Shown: positions 33,500 through 42,898, counted from the first letter of the stretch. The stretch is DNA of 46,328 nucleotides from Methylosinus sporium (GCF_003113265.1 NZ_PUIV01000030.1:1-46328), one strand, 5' to 3'. Translations and numbers: made by a program. Notes: generated by a model from the letters alone, not told the origin.

Positions 33500-34120
33500 A
33501 TGTTCCTTCGCGGCATGACATCGACGGCCATTCCGCCGCGCCGCGGGCGCGCGCTCTCCCTGCCCAATATTCTGACCTATGGCCGGCTCGTCGCCGTGCC
33601 GGTCGTCGCGGGCCTCCTGCAATGGCCGGACGAGCATTGGATGCGCTGGACGGCGCTCGGCGTCTTCACCGCCGCCGGCATCACCGATTTCTTCGATGGC
33701 TATCTCGCCCGCGCCTGGGCGCAGCAATCGACGCTCGGCGCCATGCTCGACCCCATCGCCGACAAGCTGCTCGTCGCCGCCACTCTGCTGATGGTGGTCG
33801 CCGATCAGACCATCGCCGGCGTCACAATATGGGCGGCGCTCATCATCCTGTGCCGCGAGATTCTGGTCTCCGGCCTGCGCGAATATCTCGCCGAGCTGAA
33901 AGTGCCGCTGCCAGTCAGCGCCATCGCCAAATGGAAGACGACGCTACAGCTCTTCGCGCTCGGCTTCTTCATCGCCGGCCGCGCCGGCGAGCTGGTGCTG
34001 CCCGGCACGGTCAATATCGGCAGCGTGCTGCTGTGGATCGCCGCGCTGCTGACGCTCTATACCGGCTATGACTATATGAGAGCCGGCTGGGCGCATTTCG
34101 GAACGGATGAGGCGCGATGA
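33500..34120 (+). CDS. pgsA: CDP-diacylglycerol-glycerol-3-phosphate 3-phosphatidyltransferase
   Basis: This inner-membrane enzyme makes phosphatidylglycerol phosphate, the first step towards phosphatidylglycerol and cardiolipin. The 206-residue product carries the CDP-alcohol phosphotransferase signature (DGYLAR, eight residues, G, three, D, three, D) in DFFDGYLARAWAQQSTLG and AMLDPIADK, plus about five hydrophobic helices. The ATG at 33500 has AGAGAGG upstream; a second ATG five codons later is also possible. Its stop overlaps the start of moaD (ATGA). Confidence 0.95.
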   Translation: MFLRGMTSTAIPPRRGRALSLPNILTYGRLVAVPVVAGLLQWPDEHWMRWTALGVFTAAGITDFFDGYLARAWAQQSTLGAMLDPIADKLLVAATLLMVVADQTIAGVTIWAALIILCREILVSGLREYLAELKVPLPVSAIAKWKTTLQLFALGFFIAGRAGELVLPGTVNIGSVLLWIAALLTLYTGYDYMRAGWAHFGTDEAR

Positions 34121-34368
34121 AGGCCCTCTATTTCGCCTGGGTGCGCGAGCGCATCGGCCGCGCGGAGGAGGAGCTCTCCCCTCCCCCGGAGGTGGCGACG
34201 GTCGGCGAGCTGATCGCCTGGCTGAAGTCGCGCGACGAAGCCTATGCTCTGGCTTTCGAGAACGCCGCCGTCATTCGCACGGCGGTCGACAAGGCCCATG
34301 TGCGCCATGAGACGCCCATCGCCGGAGCGCGGGAGATCGCCTTTTTCCCGCCGATGACCGGAGGGTGA
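34117..34368 (+). CDS. moaD: Molybdopterin synthase sulfur carrier subunit
   Basis: The 83-residue ubiquitin-like protein carries a thiocarboxylate on its C-terminal Gly-Gly (ends PPMTGG) and donates sulfur for the molybdopterin dithiolene. It begins MKALYFAWVRERIGRAEEEL and shows the expected FENAAVIRTAVD segment. It overlaps pgsA by four bases and is followed by its partner moaE after 52 bp, so molybdenum cofactor genes here are transcribed with phospholipid synthesis, an order common in Rhizobiales. Confidence 0.95.
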   Translation: MKALYFAWVRERIGRAEEELSPPPEVATVGELIAWLKSRDEAYALAFENAAVIRTAVDKAHVRHETPIAGAREIAFFPPMTGG

Positions 34369-34420
34369 GGCGCGACGGACAAGAGCGAGCCTTCATGCTC
34401 GCATCGAACCCCACACTTCC

Positions 34421-34879
34421 ATGACCCCCACCATCCGCATCCAATCCGCCCCCTTCGATCCGGCCCATGAGGCCGCGCTGATCGAGGAGGGCCGCCGCGA
34501 CATTGGTGCGATCGTCTCCTTCACCGGCCTCTGCCGCGACGAGGACGGCGCGCTCTCGGCGCTGGAGCTCGAGCATTATCCCGGCATGGCCGAGGCGGAG
34601 ATCGCCCGCGTCGCCGAGGAGGCGCTCGCCCGCTGGCCGCTCTGCGGCCTCACCGTCATCCATCGCCATGGGCGCATTCTGCCCGGCGAGAAGATCGTGC
34701 TGGTCGTCACGGCCGCGCGCCATCGCGGCGAGGCCTTCGCCGCGGCAGAATTTCTGATGGATTATCTGAAGACCAGAGCCCCCTTCTGGAAGAAGGAGCA
34801 TCGCGCCGACGGCGACGTCGGCGACTGGGTCGAGGCCAAGGCCAAGGACGACGCCGCCGCCGAACGCTGGAGCAAGTAG
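34421..34879 (+). CDS. moaE: Molybdopterin synthase catalytic subunit
   Basis: MoaE forms a heterotetramer with MoaD and converts precursor Z (cPMP) to molybdopterin. The 152-residue product has GAIVSFTGLCRD, LELEHYPGMAE, IHRHGRILPGEKIVLV and the catalytic segment YLKTRAPFWKKEH with its conserved lysines. Its TAG stop lies directly against the stop of the convergent DUF3047 gene, with no spacer for a terminator. Confidence 0.96.
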   Translation: MTPTIRIQSAPFDPAHEAALIEEGRRDIGAIVSFTGLCRDEDGALSALELEHYPGMAEAEIARVAEEALARWPLCGLTVIHRHGRILPGEKIVLVVTAARHRGEAFAAAEFLMDYLKTRAPFWKKEHRADGDVGDWVEAKAKDDAAAERWSK

Positions 34880-36076
34880 CTAGAGCCTCGTCACCGCCCC
34901 GTCCGCCGTCGCGACGCGAATGTCGGCGTAGCGACAGGCGCCGCGACGACGCTGGAAGGGCGTGATCGCCAGCAGCCAAATATGGCTGATCGCCTTGGCC
35001 GGCCCGCCGATATGGGCGGCGTAATCGGCGGCCACGTCGCGCTCCAGCGCCCGCCACTCTCCGAGCCCCGCCGCGCCCGAATCGACGACCATATGAGTCT
35101 CGACCGCGCTCCAGCCGGCGAGCGGGCAGCGGAAGACTTTTCCGGTCGGCAGGCCGGCGCTCCAGAAATAGGTGAGGTCCTGCCCGTCCTCGAATTTCAC
35201 GCCGATCGAGAGATAATCGTGGAAGGGCGCGACATCCTCCGCTTTCGCTGAAGGAAGCTGGTCGATCTTCCAGCGCCAGCCGAGCTTGGGCCGCGACGCG
35301 AAGGCGAGCGGCAGCGGGCGCTCGATGATGGAGGCGGAGCCGGCGCTCTCGCAGACGATCTCGCCATTCGCTTCGCGGCCGAACACCTCGGCGCCGCCGC
35401 CGAGGCTGAAGAGATCGTTCCAGCCCTCCGGCAATTTGTGGCCGGCTTTCAGCCGCGCGATCTCCGCCGCGACGAGACCATTCACGTCCCCCGCCGCGGC
35501 GAGGCTCTCGAGGCCGGAGAGCGCCTCGCCCTTCCAGACCAGCGCGACGCCGACGATCTTCACCTCCTGTTTGCGATACTCCGCCTCGGGCGTCCACAGC
35601 CTGCCGTCGGCGTCGGCGAATTGCGCCGCAGAGCGCGCGATCTCCAGCGGGCCGTCATGGGCGGCGATCATCGTGCCGGTGTCGACGCCCGGGCTGTAGA
35701 TCGGCCTTTTGCCGCGCGTGCGCGCATGGAAGACGAGGCCCGGCTTGAACCAGAGGTCATAGGGCCGAGCGATCCACATGCGCCCGGCGACGAGAAAGCT
35801 GACCTGCTGGCCCTTCGCCGCCGCGAGGCCGAGATCGATCCACGGCAGATCGTCGCCATCGATCTCGAACAGGCGATAGGAGACGAGCGCGCCCGAACGG
35901 GCGCGCGCGATCAGCGCCTCCATATCGCGTTTGAAATCGTCGCGCACGAGATCGGCGCTCTCGGCCGTCGCGGGCGAGGCGACGAAAGGCAGAGCCGCGG
36001 CGCCGAGCGCGCCCATCCGCAACATGTCGCGCCGAGACAATGCGGCCGAGGCGCGCGCGAGACAATAGAGGCACAT
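34880..36076 (-). CDS. Tat-exported DUF3047 protein
   Basis: The 398-residue product begins with a short Cys-containing N terminus (MCLYC) and a twin-arginine signal (SRRDMLRMGALGAAALPFVASPATA), so it should be folded before export to the periplasm. The C-terminal half matches DUF3047 (LGWRWKIDQLP, FHDYLSIGVKFEDGQDLTYFWS, HMVVDSG), a domain of unknown function. The middle (about 50-190) has no family I recognise. The ATG at 36076 has GGGAGGA eight bases upstream; the frame is open to 36223, but that part lacks similarity. It diverges from the AraC-type regulator, which may control it. Confidence 0.82.
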   Translation of the reverse strand: MCLYCLARASAALSRRDMLRMGALGAAALPFVASPATAESADLVRDDFKRDMEALIARARSGALVSYRLFEIDGDDLPWIDLGLAAAKGQQVSFLVAGRMWIARPYDLWFKPGLVFHARTRGKRPIYSPGVDTGTMIAAHDGPLEIARSAAQFADADGRLWTPEAEYRKQEVKIVGVALVWKGEALSGLESLAAAGDVNGLVAAEIARLKAGHKLPEGWNDLFSLGGGAEVFGREANGEIVCESAGSASIIERPLPLAFASRPKLGWRWKIDQLPSAKAEDVAPFHDYLSIGVKFEDGQDLTYFWSAGLPTGKVFRCPLAGWSAVETHMVVDSGAAGLGEWRALERDVAADYAAHIGGPAKAISHIWLLAITPFQRRRGACRYADIRVATADGAVTRL

Positions 36077-36214
36077 GTCCAAAATCCTCCCCGAACTCGG
36101 GCAAATCCCCCGATGGATCGGCCTTTGTGAGCCGATAGGGAATGCTATCGTCCGGCCGCTGGCGGCGCTTGCCAGGACATGCCGAAAACGCCGGACGATG
36201 GCGCGCGAGGGCAG

Positions 36215-37234
36215 ATGCGACAAACGGGCTACACACGCGCGAGCACGCTGGGGCCGATCGCCGAGGTCGTCGGCGGCGCCGGCGGCTCGATCGAGCGCGC
36301 GTTTCGCCGCGCGGAGCTGCCGCTCGGCCTGCTCGAATCGCCGGACACGCTGCTGCCGCTACGCGATCATTTTCGCCTGCTCGCCGCCGCCTCGCGCGAG
36401 CTGGCCGACGAGGCTTTCGCCGCCCGTCTCGGCCGCCGGACGTCGATCGCCGGCCTCGGCGTCTATGGCAAATGGGTGACGCGGGCGCCGACGCTGCTCG
36501 ACGCCATCCATCGCGCCGGAGCCAGCCTGCCGCATATGCTGCAGAGCGCGACGCGGCTGGTCCTGCGGCGACAGGGCGAGGAGGCGATCTGGTCCTATGA
36601 GCTGGACGACCCCGCGACGGAAGGCCGGCCGCAGAACGAGATGCTGGCCGTCTGGTATATGATCGCCCTCGTGCGGCATTTCGCCGGCGCTCACTGGCTG
36701 CCGCGCCGCGTGATGTTCGGCGGACTGCCGACGAGCGCGCGACGATCGATCGGCGAGCAGATGGGCGCCGACATCGTGCTCTGCGACGGCCCGGGCTCGA
36801 TCGTCTTCGATCAGCGGCTGCTGATGGCCGTCAATCCGCGACTGGGCGAAGGCGATGGACTGGGCGCCCACGAAATCGCCCGCATCTTCGACATTCCGGC
36901 GCCGGACGATCTTCCCCGCAAGATCGCCGTGCTGATCGAGCTGGAGCTGCTCGGCGGCCGCCCCACGCTCGAGACGATCGTGCGGCGCGCCGGATTGTCG
37001 AAGCGCACGCTCCAGCGTCGGCTCGGCGATCTCGGACTGAGCTACGCCGATCTCCTGCGCGACACGCTCCAGCGCCGGGCGATCGGTCTGCTACGCCGGC
37101 CGGAGCTCTCGATCACCGAGATCGCCGCCCGGCTCGGCTATAGCGATCCGGCGCATTTCACCCGCGCTTTCGAGCAATGGAGCGGCCTCGCGCCCAGCCG
37201 CTGGCGGGAATTGGCGCGAGCCGCGGAGCGATAG
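36215..37234 (+). CDS. AraC-family regulator with arabinose-binding-type N-terminal domain
   Basis: The 339-residue protein has an N-terminal effector domain of the kind found in OruR/ArgR-like AraC regulators (YTRASTLGPIAEVV, about residues 5-190). A C-terminal double helix-turn-helix (about 240-335) includes SKRTLQRRLGDLGLSY and the signature SITEIAARLGYSDPAHFTRAFEQWSGLAPSRWR. The effector is unknown. ATG 36215 has GAGGG upstream and begins just before the conserved segment; ATG 36179 would add 12 residues. It is divergent from the DUF3047 gene with about 140 bp between, and a strong terminator follows. Confidence 0.88.
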   Translation: MRQTGYTRASTLGPIAEVVGGAGGSIERAFRRAELPLGLLESPDTLLPLRDHFRLLAAASRELADEAFAARLGRRTSIAGLGVYGKWVTRAPTLLDAIHRAGASLPHMLQSATRLVLRRQGEEAIWSYELDDPATEGRPQNEMLAVWYMIALVRHFAGAHWLPRRVMFGGLPTSARRSIGEQMGADIVLCDGPGSIVFDQRLLMAVNPRLGEGDGLGAHEIARIFDIPAPDDLPRKIAVLIELELLGGRPTLETIVRRAGLSKRTLQRRLGDLGLSYADLLRDTLQRRAIGLLRRPELSITEIAARLGYSDPAHFTRAFEQWSGLAPSRWRELARAAER

Positions 37235-37246
37235 ACCAGAGACGAA

Positions 37247-37271
37247 AAAGGCGGCCCGCGAGGCCGCCTTT
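37247..37271. terminator. Bidirectional intrinsic terminator
   Basis: The arms AAAGGCGGCC (37247-37256) and GGCCGCCTTT (37262-37271) around a five-base loop are flanked by an A-run on the left and a T-rich tract on the right. It therefore serves both the AraC gene (plus) and the convergent lytic transglycosylase gene (minus). Confidence 0.85.
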
Positions 37272-37292
37272 CTCATTTTCTTCGAACGAAGC

Positions 37293-38378
37293 TCACTCCG
37301 TATAGGCGAGCGCCGCGGCTGGGAGCTGCCGCTCCACGCCTTTGTAGCGATCGGAGCGCTTGCCCATCATCGTCTCGAAGGCCTCGTGCACCTCGCCGAC
37401 CGACTTCGGCTTCATCTTCTTGCCTTCGCGGGCGAAGAAGATGGGCTTATTGGCGCGGGCGGGCCGCGGCAGCAGCTTGGCGGCCGGCGTGTTCGGCGCC
37501 TCCTCCACCTTCGCCATGAAGCGGGCTGCGTCGTCCGGCCCCAGGAAGTGGATCAGATAGGTCTCGCCCGCCGTCAGCGGACGGCCGATGCGCTCGGCGA
37601 TGCGCTCGCCGTCATGCTTCAGCATCTCGGCCGCGAACACGGCGGAGAGATACGGATCATTGCGCATGGCGAGGATTTCGGAGCGCTTCTGCGGCGCGAC
37701 CCGATAATCGCCGCCGATCGCCTGCGCCGCCGCCTCCTGGCCATGGCTGCGGCCGAACATGCGCACAGCCTTGAGCCAGGTCGAATCGATGAACTGGAAC
37801 AATCCGCTCGCCGAGGAGGTGCCGGCCTTGGCCTTGGGCGCGAAGCTCGACTCCTTGTCGGCGATGGCCATCAGCAAGGCAGGATCGGATCCCGTGGTGC
37901 GGGCGGCCTGCACGACGTGCTCGACAATGGCGCGGGCGACGCGCACAGGGCCGAACTGCAGCACCGCCGGAGCGGCGCCGGCCATGTTTTTGTCGGCTTC
38001 GGCGTCGGCGGAGCCGGACCAAGCCTTCACCGCCTCGCCTATCGCCTCGGCGGCGTCGGCGTCGAGCGGCTGATCGGTGAGGCCGCGATTGGTCAGAAAG
38101 AACAAGGGCGGCGGCGCCGGGCGGCTCCGCGCGCCGGCTCGCGACGCCTCCGACAATCTGAACCGGCCCCAGCCATCCGGCATAGAGAGCAACGCGGCCA
38201 CCAGAGCGAAGGCGAGAGCCGTCGCTATGGCGAAAGCGCGAAGGAGCATGTGAACGGATCCGTCGGCCCCCGCGAGGGGGCGGTCCGCGTCTGCGCGGTC
38301 GAACACGGGCAGAAAGCGCGACCATTTCGGCGCCGACGCTTCGCCGCGAACGGCAGGAGCTATCGCTTCGAAAGACAC
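37293..38378 (-). CDS. Membrane-anchored lytic transglycosylase (SLT domain)
   Basis: The 361-residue product has one N-terminal transmembrane helix (about residues 44-66) and a polar linker. A lytic-transglycosylase-like domain lies at about 160-260: LLMAIADKESSFAPKAKAGTS contains the catalytic glutamate in KESSF, followed by SASGLFQFIDSTWL. Such enzymes cleave the glycan strand of peptidoglycan between MurNAc and GlcNAc. A basic C-terminal region follows. The frame starts at GTG 38378; an internal ATG at 38252, just before the membrane helix, is an alternative start. Confidence 0.85.
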   Translation of the reverse strand: MSFEAIAPAVRGEASAPKWSRFLPVFDRADADRPLAGADGSVHMLLRAFAIATALAFALVAALLSMPDGWGRFRLSEASRAGARSRPAPPPLFFLTNRGLTDQPLDADAAEAIGEAVKAWSGSADAEADKNMAGAAPAVLQFGPVRVARAIVEHVVQAARTTGSDPALLMAIADKESSFAPKAKAGTSSASGLFQFIDSTWLKAVRMFGRSHGQEAAAQAIGGDYRVAPQKRSEILAMRNDPYLSAVFAAEMLKHDGERIAERIGRPLTAGETYLIHFLGPDDAARFMAKVEEAPNTPAAKLLPRPARANKPIFFAREGKKMKPKSVGEVHEAFETMMGKRSDRYKGVERQLPAAALAYTE

Positions 38379-38619
38379 TCTGTTTCATTCCTCGCTGTTG
38401 TTTGGACGAGACAGAGGCTAGCAACCGCGAGGGGCGAAAAATCGACTGAGCGCGTCACGCACGCGTCACATTCGGCCGGGGCTCCGTATTTCCCACAAGC
38501 CCTTAAAAATGAAGCGATCAGCTACGTACGGAGCCGGCCGGCCGATTCGGCCGCCACATTTGCGCCAAATCGACACAGCCATGCTTCCGATTGAAAAAGC
38601 TCGGATTTTTCTCGAATCC

Positions 38620-39075
38620 TCAGAAGCTGGTCAGCTTCGCCAGCATATTGCGGATGAAATTGAACTCGGCCCCGGCCGTGGGCGTGGTGCGGCTGAGGAA
38701 GTCGACGACCTTGCCGTCCTTCAGCCCATAGTCGGCGATGCGCTGGACTTTTTTCGTCTTGTCGAAATAGACCGCGAGAATGTGCTGGTCGGCGACCTCG
38801 GGCGGCAGGAAGGCGAGCTGGCGCTGGATGCGCTGGCTCACATAGTACCAGGCGTCGCCGCCGATCGTCGATGTCGTCGAGGGCGTGCCGAGAAGAGCGA
38901 GAACCTGCGGGGCCGGCATTCCCACCTTCACCTGCGCGACCTTGCGCTCCTCGATGATGGCGCCGCGGTTGATGACGCCGTCATAGCCGAGGCACCCGGC
39001 GAGCGGCGCCGCGAGCAGAGCGAGAGCGGCGAGGCTGCGGGCCTGCCGCGAAACGACGACGAGCGAAAACCCCAT
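38620..39075 (-). CDS. bamE: BamE/SmpA-type outer membrane lipoprotein
   Basis: The 151-residue product has a lipoprotein signal (basic start, hydrophobic core, lipobox LAGC at residues 25-28). A SmpA/OmlA domain follows (VKVGMPAPQVLALLGTPSTTSTIGGDAWYYV, VYFDKTKKVQRIADYGL). BamE helps assemble outer membrane beta-barrels with BamA and BamD. Divergent from the DUF177 gene, a neighbourhood common in Alphaproteobacteria (bamE, yceD, plsX, fabH), which supports the assignment. Confidence 0.9.
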   Translation of the reverse strand: MGFSLVVVSRQARSLAALALLAAPLAGCLGYDGVINRGAIIEERKVAQVKVGMPAPQVLALLGTPSTTSTIGGDAWYYVSQRIQRQLAFLPPEVADQHILAVYFDKTKKVQRIADYGLKDGKVVDFLSRTTPTAGAEFNFIRNMLAKLTSF

Positions 39076-39173
39076 GTTTCTCTCCGCGCTGGGCCTCCAT
39101 GAGGCCGACCTCTATCGCGACAATGTTCGAAGCGTTTGCCTAACTCTCGGCTGGCGCGAAAGCAAGCGGCGCC

Positions 39174-39195
39174 GCCTCCGGCGCGACCCGGAGGC
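39174..39195. repeat. Inverted repeat in the bamE-DUF177 spacer
   Basis: Arms GCCTCCGG (39174-39181) and CCGGAGGC (39188-39195) with a six-base spacer, in the divergent promoter region. Function unclear. Confidence 0.4.
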
Positions 39196-39252
39196 TGGCG
39201 TCGGCGCGTCTTCGACCGTATCAATGGCCGGAAAATGGCGAAGCTTCCCCCA

Positions 39253-39269
39253 ATGGGCGCGGCGCCCAT
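39253..39269. promoter_or_regulatory. 17-bp palindrome upstream of the DUF177 gene
   Basis: ATGGGCGC, one base, GCGCCCAT: a perfect 8+1+8 palindrome that ends one base before TATATT (39271-39276), a plausible -10 element for the DUF177-plsX-fabH transcript. No good -35 was seen. Confidence 0.4.
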
Positions 39270-39327
39270 CTATATTTCACCGTGGCCGGCCGAAGCGGCG
39301 ACGTCGAAAAGAGTCGAGGAGCGGCGA

Positions 39328-39969
39328 ATGAGCGACGATCTGCAATTGCCCGAAAACCCTTTCGCGCGTCCGCTCGCCGCCGTCGACGTCCCCGAGGACG
39401 GGCTCGAGCTGACCATCGCCGCCGACGCCGCCGAACGCGCGGCGCTCGCCGACATGGATGATCTCGCCGCGCTGAATCGCCTCGAGGCGAAGCTGAAAGT
39501 GACGCGGGCGGGCCGCGGCGGATTGCGCGTCGAGGGCGAGCTCACCGCCGATGTGCGCCAGACCTGCGTGGTGACGCTGGAAGAATTCGACGCCCGCATC
39601 GTCGAGCCGATCGACGTCTCCTTCGCGCCCGAGCCGACGCCGACCGCCCCGCCCCCGGCGGAGCGCATGTCGCGGCGCCGGCGCGAGGCGGAGCCTGTCG
39701 AGCAGAAGGAGGAGCCGAGAGCGAGCCGCCATATCGCCGATCTCGACGCGGATGCGCCGGACCCGCTGGTCGACGGCCGAATCGATCTCGGCGCCATTGT
39801 CGCGGAATTTCTAGCGCTGGCGCTCGACCCCTATCCGCGCAAGCCGGGCGCGCGCTTCGCCCTGCCCGACGAGACCGAGCCGCCAGAGGAGGCGCCGGCG
39901 AAAGTCTCGCCTTTTGCTCGCCTGCGCGACGAGTTCGGCGAAGACTCCGGCAAGCGACGCCGAAAGTAG
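39328..39969 (+). CDS. DUF177 (YceD-like) protein
   Basis: The 213-residue cytoplasmic protein belongs to the YceD/DUF177 family. It has the central motif [22 protein letters not shown] with the conserved cysteine, and the C-terminal [31 protein letters not shown]. The family accompanies rpmF and fatty acid synthesis genes and has been linked to 23S rRNA processing or ribosome assembly in plants and bacteria. rpmF is not next to it here, as usual in Alphaproteobacteria. ATG 39328 has GAGGAG upstream. plsX follows after 259 bp. Confidence 0.9.
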   Translation: MSDDLQLPENPFARPLAAVDVPEDGLELTIAADAAERAALADMDDLAALNRLEAKLKVTRAGRGGLRVEGELTADVRQTCVVTLEEFDARIVEPIDVSFAPEPTPTAPPPAERMSRRRREAEPVEQKEEPRASRHIADLDADAPDPLVDGRIDLGAIVAEFLALALDPYPRKPGARFALPDETEPPEEAPAKVSPFARLRDEFGEDSGKRRRK

Positions 39970-40182
39970 GGAAGCGAAAGCTCCGGCAGGAATTGCTCTT
40001 GCGCTGGAGCGGCGCAAATGGCAATTCGTCAGCCGCTGGCGCCTTGGGCCGGCGGCGAATTCGGTCCGCGACGAGCGATCGCGCGGAACCGAGAAACGAG
40101 CGGGCGCCTGGCCGCTCCGCTTCGCTGCATCTTTCGCGCGACCGGCGGCCCCGTGGGGCGGAACAATACGGGCCGCGCGGAT

Positions 40183-40204
40183 CGTCATTCGTACGTCATT
40201 CGTA
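40183..40204 (+). repeat. Two tandem copies of an 11-bp repeat before plsX
   Basis: CGTCATTCGTA occurs twice head to tail at 40183-40193 and 40194-40204, 24 bases before the plsX start. The period of 11 bp puts both copies on the same DNA face. Confidence 0.6.
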
Positions 40205-40228
40205 AACAATGTCGGGAGACGAGGCAGA

Positions 40229-41278
40229 ATGGCGCAGCCCATTCGCATAGCGTTGGACGCCATGGGCGGCGATCATGGTCCGAAGATCACCATCGCCGGC
40301 GCCGCCATCGCTCACGACCGCCACCCCGACAGCAGCTTCCTGCTGTTCGGCGACGAGGCTTCGATTCGCGTCGAGCTCGCCGCGCATCCGCGCCTCGCCC
40401 GCGTCGCGACCGTCCGCCATTGCGACGTCGCCGTCCGCATGGACGACAAGCCGAGCCAGGCGCTGCGCTCTGGGCGCCGCGTTTCCTCCATGTGGCAGGC
40501 GATCGAGGCGGTGAAGAAGAACGAGGCCGATGTCGCCGTCTCGGCCGGCAACACCGGCGCGCTGATGGCCATGGCCAAAGTCTGCCTGCGCACAATGGCC
40601 AAGATCGAGCGCCCGGCGCTGGCCTGCCTTTGGCCGGCGCCGACGGCGCGCGGCTATTCCATCGTGCTCGACGTCGGCGCCTCCATCGGCGCGGACGCCC
40701 GCCATCTCGTCGATCTCGCCGTCATGGGCGCGGCGATGGCGCGCTCGCTCTTCGACATGGAGCGGCCGAGCGTCGGCCTGCTCAATGTCGGCGTCGAGGA
40801 GATAAAGGGCGTCGAGGAGGTCAAGACGGCCTCTCGCCTGCTCCGGGAGGCGGACCTTCCCGATCTCGACTATCACGGCTTCGTCGAGGGCGATGAGATC
40901 GGCAAGGGCGTCGTCGACGTGGTGGTAGTGGAAGGCTTCTCCGGCAATATCGCGCTGAAGACCGCCGAAGGCACAGCGACTCAGATCACCAATTATCTGC
41001 GCGAGGCAATCGGCCGCAGCTGGCTCGCCAAGATCGGCTATCTGCTGGCGCGCGGCGCCTTTCGCGAGCTGCGCGACAAGATCGACGTTCGCAACATCAA
41101 CGGCGGCGTGTTTCTCGGCCTCGAGGGGATCGTCATCAAGAGCCATGGCAGCGCCGACGCGCTGGCCTTCGCCCGCGCGGTCGAGATCGGCTATGAGATG
41201 GCGCATCAAGGCCTGCTCTCCAAGATCCGCGACATGCTGGCCTCGAGCCGCCGCGACGACCAGGAAGCCGCTCAGTGA
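40229..41278 (+). CDS. plsX: Phosphate acyltransferase PlsX
   Basis: PlsX converts acyl-ACP and phosphate to acyl-phosphate for phospholipid synthesis at the membrane surface. The 349-residue product begins with [13 protein letters not shown]. It contains [46 protein letters not shown] and [21 protein letters not shown] 40229 has GAGACGAGG upstream; the frame is open back to 39914 without similarity. fabH starts within its stop codon (GTGA). Confidence 0.97.
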   Translation: MAQPIRIALDAMGGDHGPKITIAGAAIAHDRHPDSSFLLFGDEASIRVELAAHPRLARVATVRHCDVAVRMDDKPSQALRSGRRVSSMWQAIEAVKKNEADVAVSAGNTGALMAMAKVCLRTMAKIERPALACLWPAPTARGYSIVLDVGASIGADARHLVDLAVMGAAMARSLFDMERPSVGLLNVGVEEIKGVEEVKTASRLLREADLPDLDYHGFVEGDEIGKGVVDVVVVEGFSGNIALKTAEGTATQITNYLREAIGRSWLAKIGYLLARGAFRELRDKIDVRNINGGVFLGLEGIVIKSHGSADALAFARAVEIGYEMAHQGLLSKIRDMLASSRRDDQEAAQ

Positions 41279-42264
41279 CTCTTTCTCCGCACCCTCTGCG
41301 CTCTGTCGTCGTCGGTCTCGGCAGCTATCTGCCGAGCCGCATCCTCACCAATGAGGAGCTCGCCGCCACTGTCGACACCAGCGACGAATGGATCACCCAG
41401 CGCACCGGCATAAAGGAGCGCCACATCGCCGCGCCCGGCGAGACCACCTCCATGCTGGGGGAGAAGGCCGCGCGCGCCGCCCTCGCCGACGCCGGCCTCG
41501 GGCCGGAGGACATCGATCTCGTCATCGTCGGCACGTCCACGCCGGATTATACTTTCCCCTCGACGGCGACGCAGATTCAGGCTGCGCTCGGCATGACGCG
41601 CGGCGCCGCCTTCGATCTTCAGGCCGTGTGCTCGGGTTTCGTCTTCGCCCTGGCGACGGCGGAGAAATTTCTGCGCTCCGGCTCGCACAAGCGCGCGCTG
41701 GTCATCGGCGCGGAGACTTTCTCGCGCATTCTCGACTGGAACGACCGCACCACCTGCGTGCTGTTCGGCGACGGCGCCGGCGCCATGGTGCTGGAGGCGC
41801 GCGAGAGCGAAGGCTCGCTCGCCGAACGCGGCATATTGACGACGCATTTGCGCTCGGACGGACGCCATCGCGCCAAATTGCATGTAGACGGCGGCCCTTC
41901 TTCGACCGGAACGGTCGGCCATTTGCGCATGGAGGGCAAGGAAGTCTTCCGCTTCGCCGTCGGAATGGTCACGGATGTCGTGACGGACGCCTTTGCGGCG
42001 ACCGGATTCACGGCGGCCGATCTCTCCTGGTTCGTGCCGCATCAGGCCAATCGCCGCATCATCGACATGTCGGCCGCAAAGCTCGGCATAGCGCCGGAAA
42101 AAGTCGTCGCCACAGTGCACTTGCACGGCAATACTTCTGCGGCCTCCATCCCCCTCGCTCTGTCGGTCGCGCGCGACGACGGCCGCATCAAACGTGACAA
42201 TCTCGTGATGCTCGAGGCGGTAGGCGGCGGATTCACCTGGGGTTCGGCGCTCATCCGCTGGTGA
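41275..42264 (+). CDS. fabH: 3-oxoacyl-ACP synthase III (KAS III)
   Basis: FabH condenses acetyl-CoA with malonyl-ACP to start fatty acid synthesis. The 329-residue product has the catalytic triad C119 ([11 protein letters not shown]), H256 ([11 protein letters not shown]) and N286 ([11 protein letters not shown]), and the start region [16 protein letters not shown]. It starts at GTG 41275, which overlaps the plsX stop by four bases, so it is coupled to plsX. Length is typical. Confidence 0.97.
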   Translation: MTLSPHPLRSVVVGLGSYLPSRILTNEELAATVDTSDEWITQRTGIKERHIAAPGETTSMLGEKAARAALADAGLGPEDIDLVIVGTSTPDYTFPSTATQIQAALGMTRGAAFDLQAVCSGFVFALATAEKFLRSGSHKRALVIGAETFSRILDWNDRTTCVLFGDGAGAMVLEARESEGSLAERGILTTHLRSDGRHRAKLHVDGGPSSTGTVGHLRMEGKEVFRFAVGMVTDVVTDAFAATGFTAADLSWFVPHQANRRIIDMSAAKLGIAPEKVVATVHLHGNTSAASIPLALSVARDDGRIKRDNLVMLEAVGGGFTWGSALIRW

Positions 42265-42487
42265 GGCGCCACGAAATCCCGGCCGTGAAAGTGCAACCTG
42301 CGCTTGATTTTCGCCGTAGTTTCTGAAAAATAATCAAATTGAGTTTTTCGCGCCTCGCGATGAGGGCCCGCTATGGCCTGTCGCGATGCTTTGCGACGAA
42401 CCCTTCTCCCGCGAGAGTTGTCACAGACCAGAAAAAGAAGTCGAACTCGACGATGTTAGTTTTCGTTTTGAATCGATAAGGCCGATC

Positions 42488-42898
42488 ATGTCACAAAATG
42501 TTTCAGAAAAAGCCCTGCCGGCAGTCGAAGATCTTTCCCGCGACGAGGGCGCCATTTCCACGAATTCGACCTCCACGACGCGGACCGCTTCGGCGCATCA
42601 CACGGTGACGCGCGCCGATCTCGCCGACGCCGTCCATCGCCGCATCGGCCTCTCCCGCGCCGAGTCGGGCGAGTTCGTGGAAGCCGTGCTGTCGGAAATT
42701 TTCAACGCCATCGTTTCCGGCGACGACGTCAAGCTCTCCTCTTTCGGCTCCTTTCACATTCGCTCCAAGGGCGAGCGCGTCGGCCGCAATCCCAAGACCG
42801 GCGCCTCGGCGCCGATCACCGCGCGCCGCGTCGTGATGTTCAAGGCATCCAATGTGCTGCGCGCGCGCATCAACGGACAACGCGCGATCGAAGATTAG
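42488..42898 (+). CDS. ihfA: Integration host factor alpha subunit with N-terminal extension
   Basis: IHF bends DNA sharply and shapes promoters and recombination sites. The last ~97 residues of this 136-residue protein are a standard Ihf[53 protein letters not shown] (with the intercalating proline) and [21 protein letters not shown]. About 38 residues rich in Ser, Thr, Glu and Asp precede it, which the usual family lacks. The ATG at 42488 has AAGG upstream. The order plsX-fabH-ihfA is typical of Alphaproteobacteria; the 223-bp spacer before it is A/T-rich and probably contains its own promoter. Confidence 0.92.
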   Translation: MSQNVSEKALPAVEDLSRDEGAISTNSTSTTRTASAHHTVTRADLADAVHRRIGLSRAESGEFVEAVLSEIFNAIVSGDDVKLSSFGSFHIRSKGERVGRNPKTGASAPITARRVVMFKASNVLRARINGQRAIED

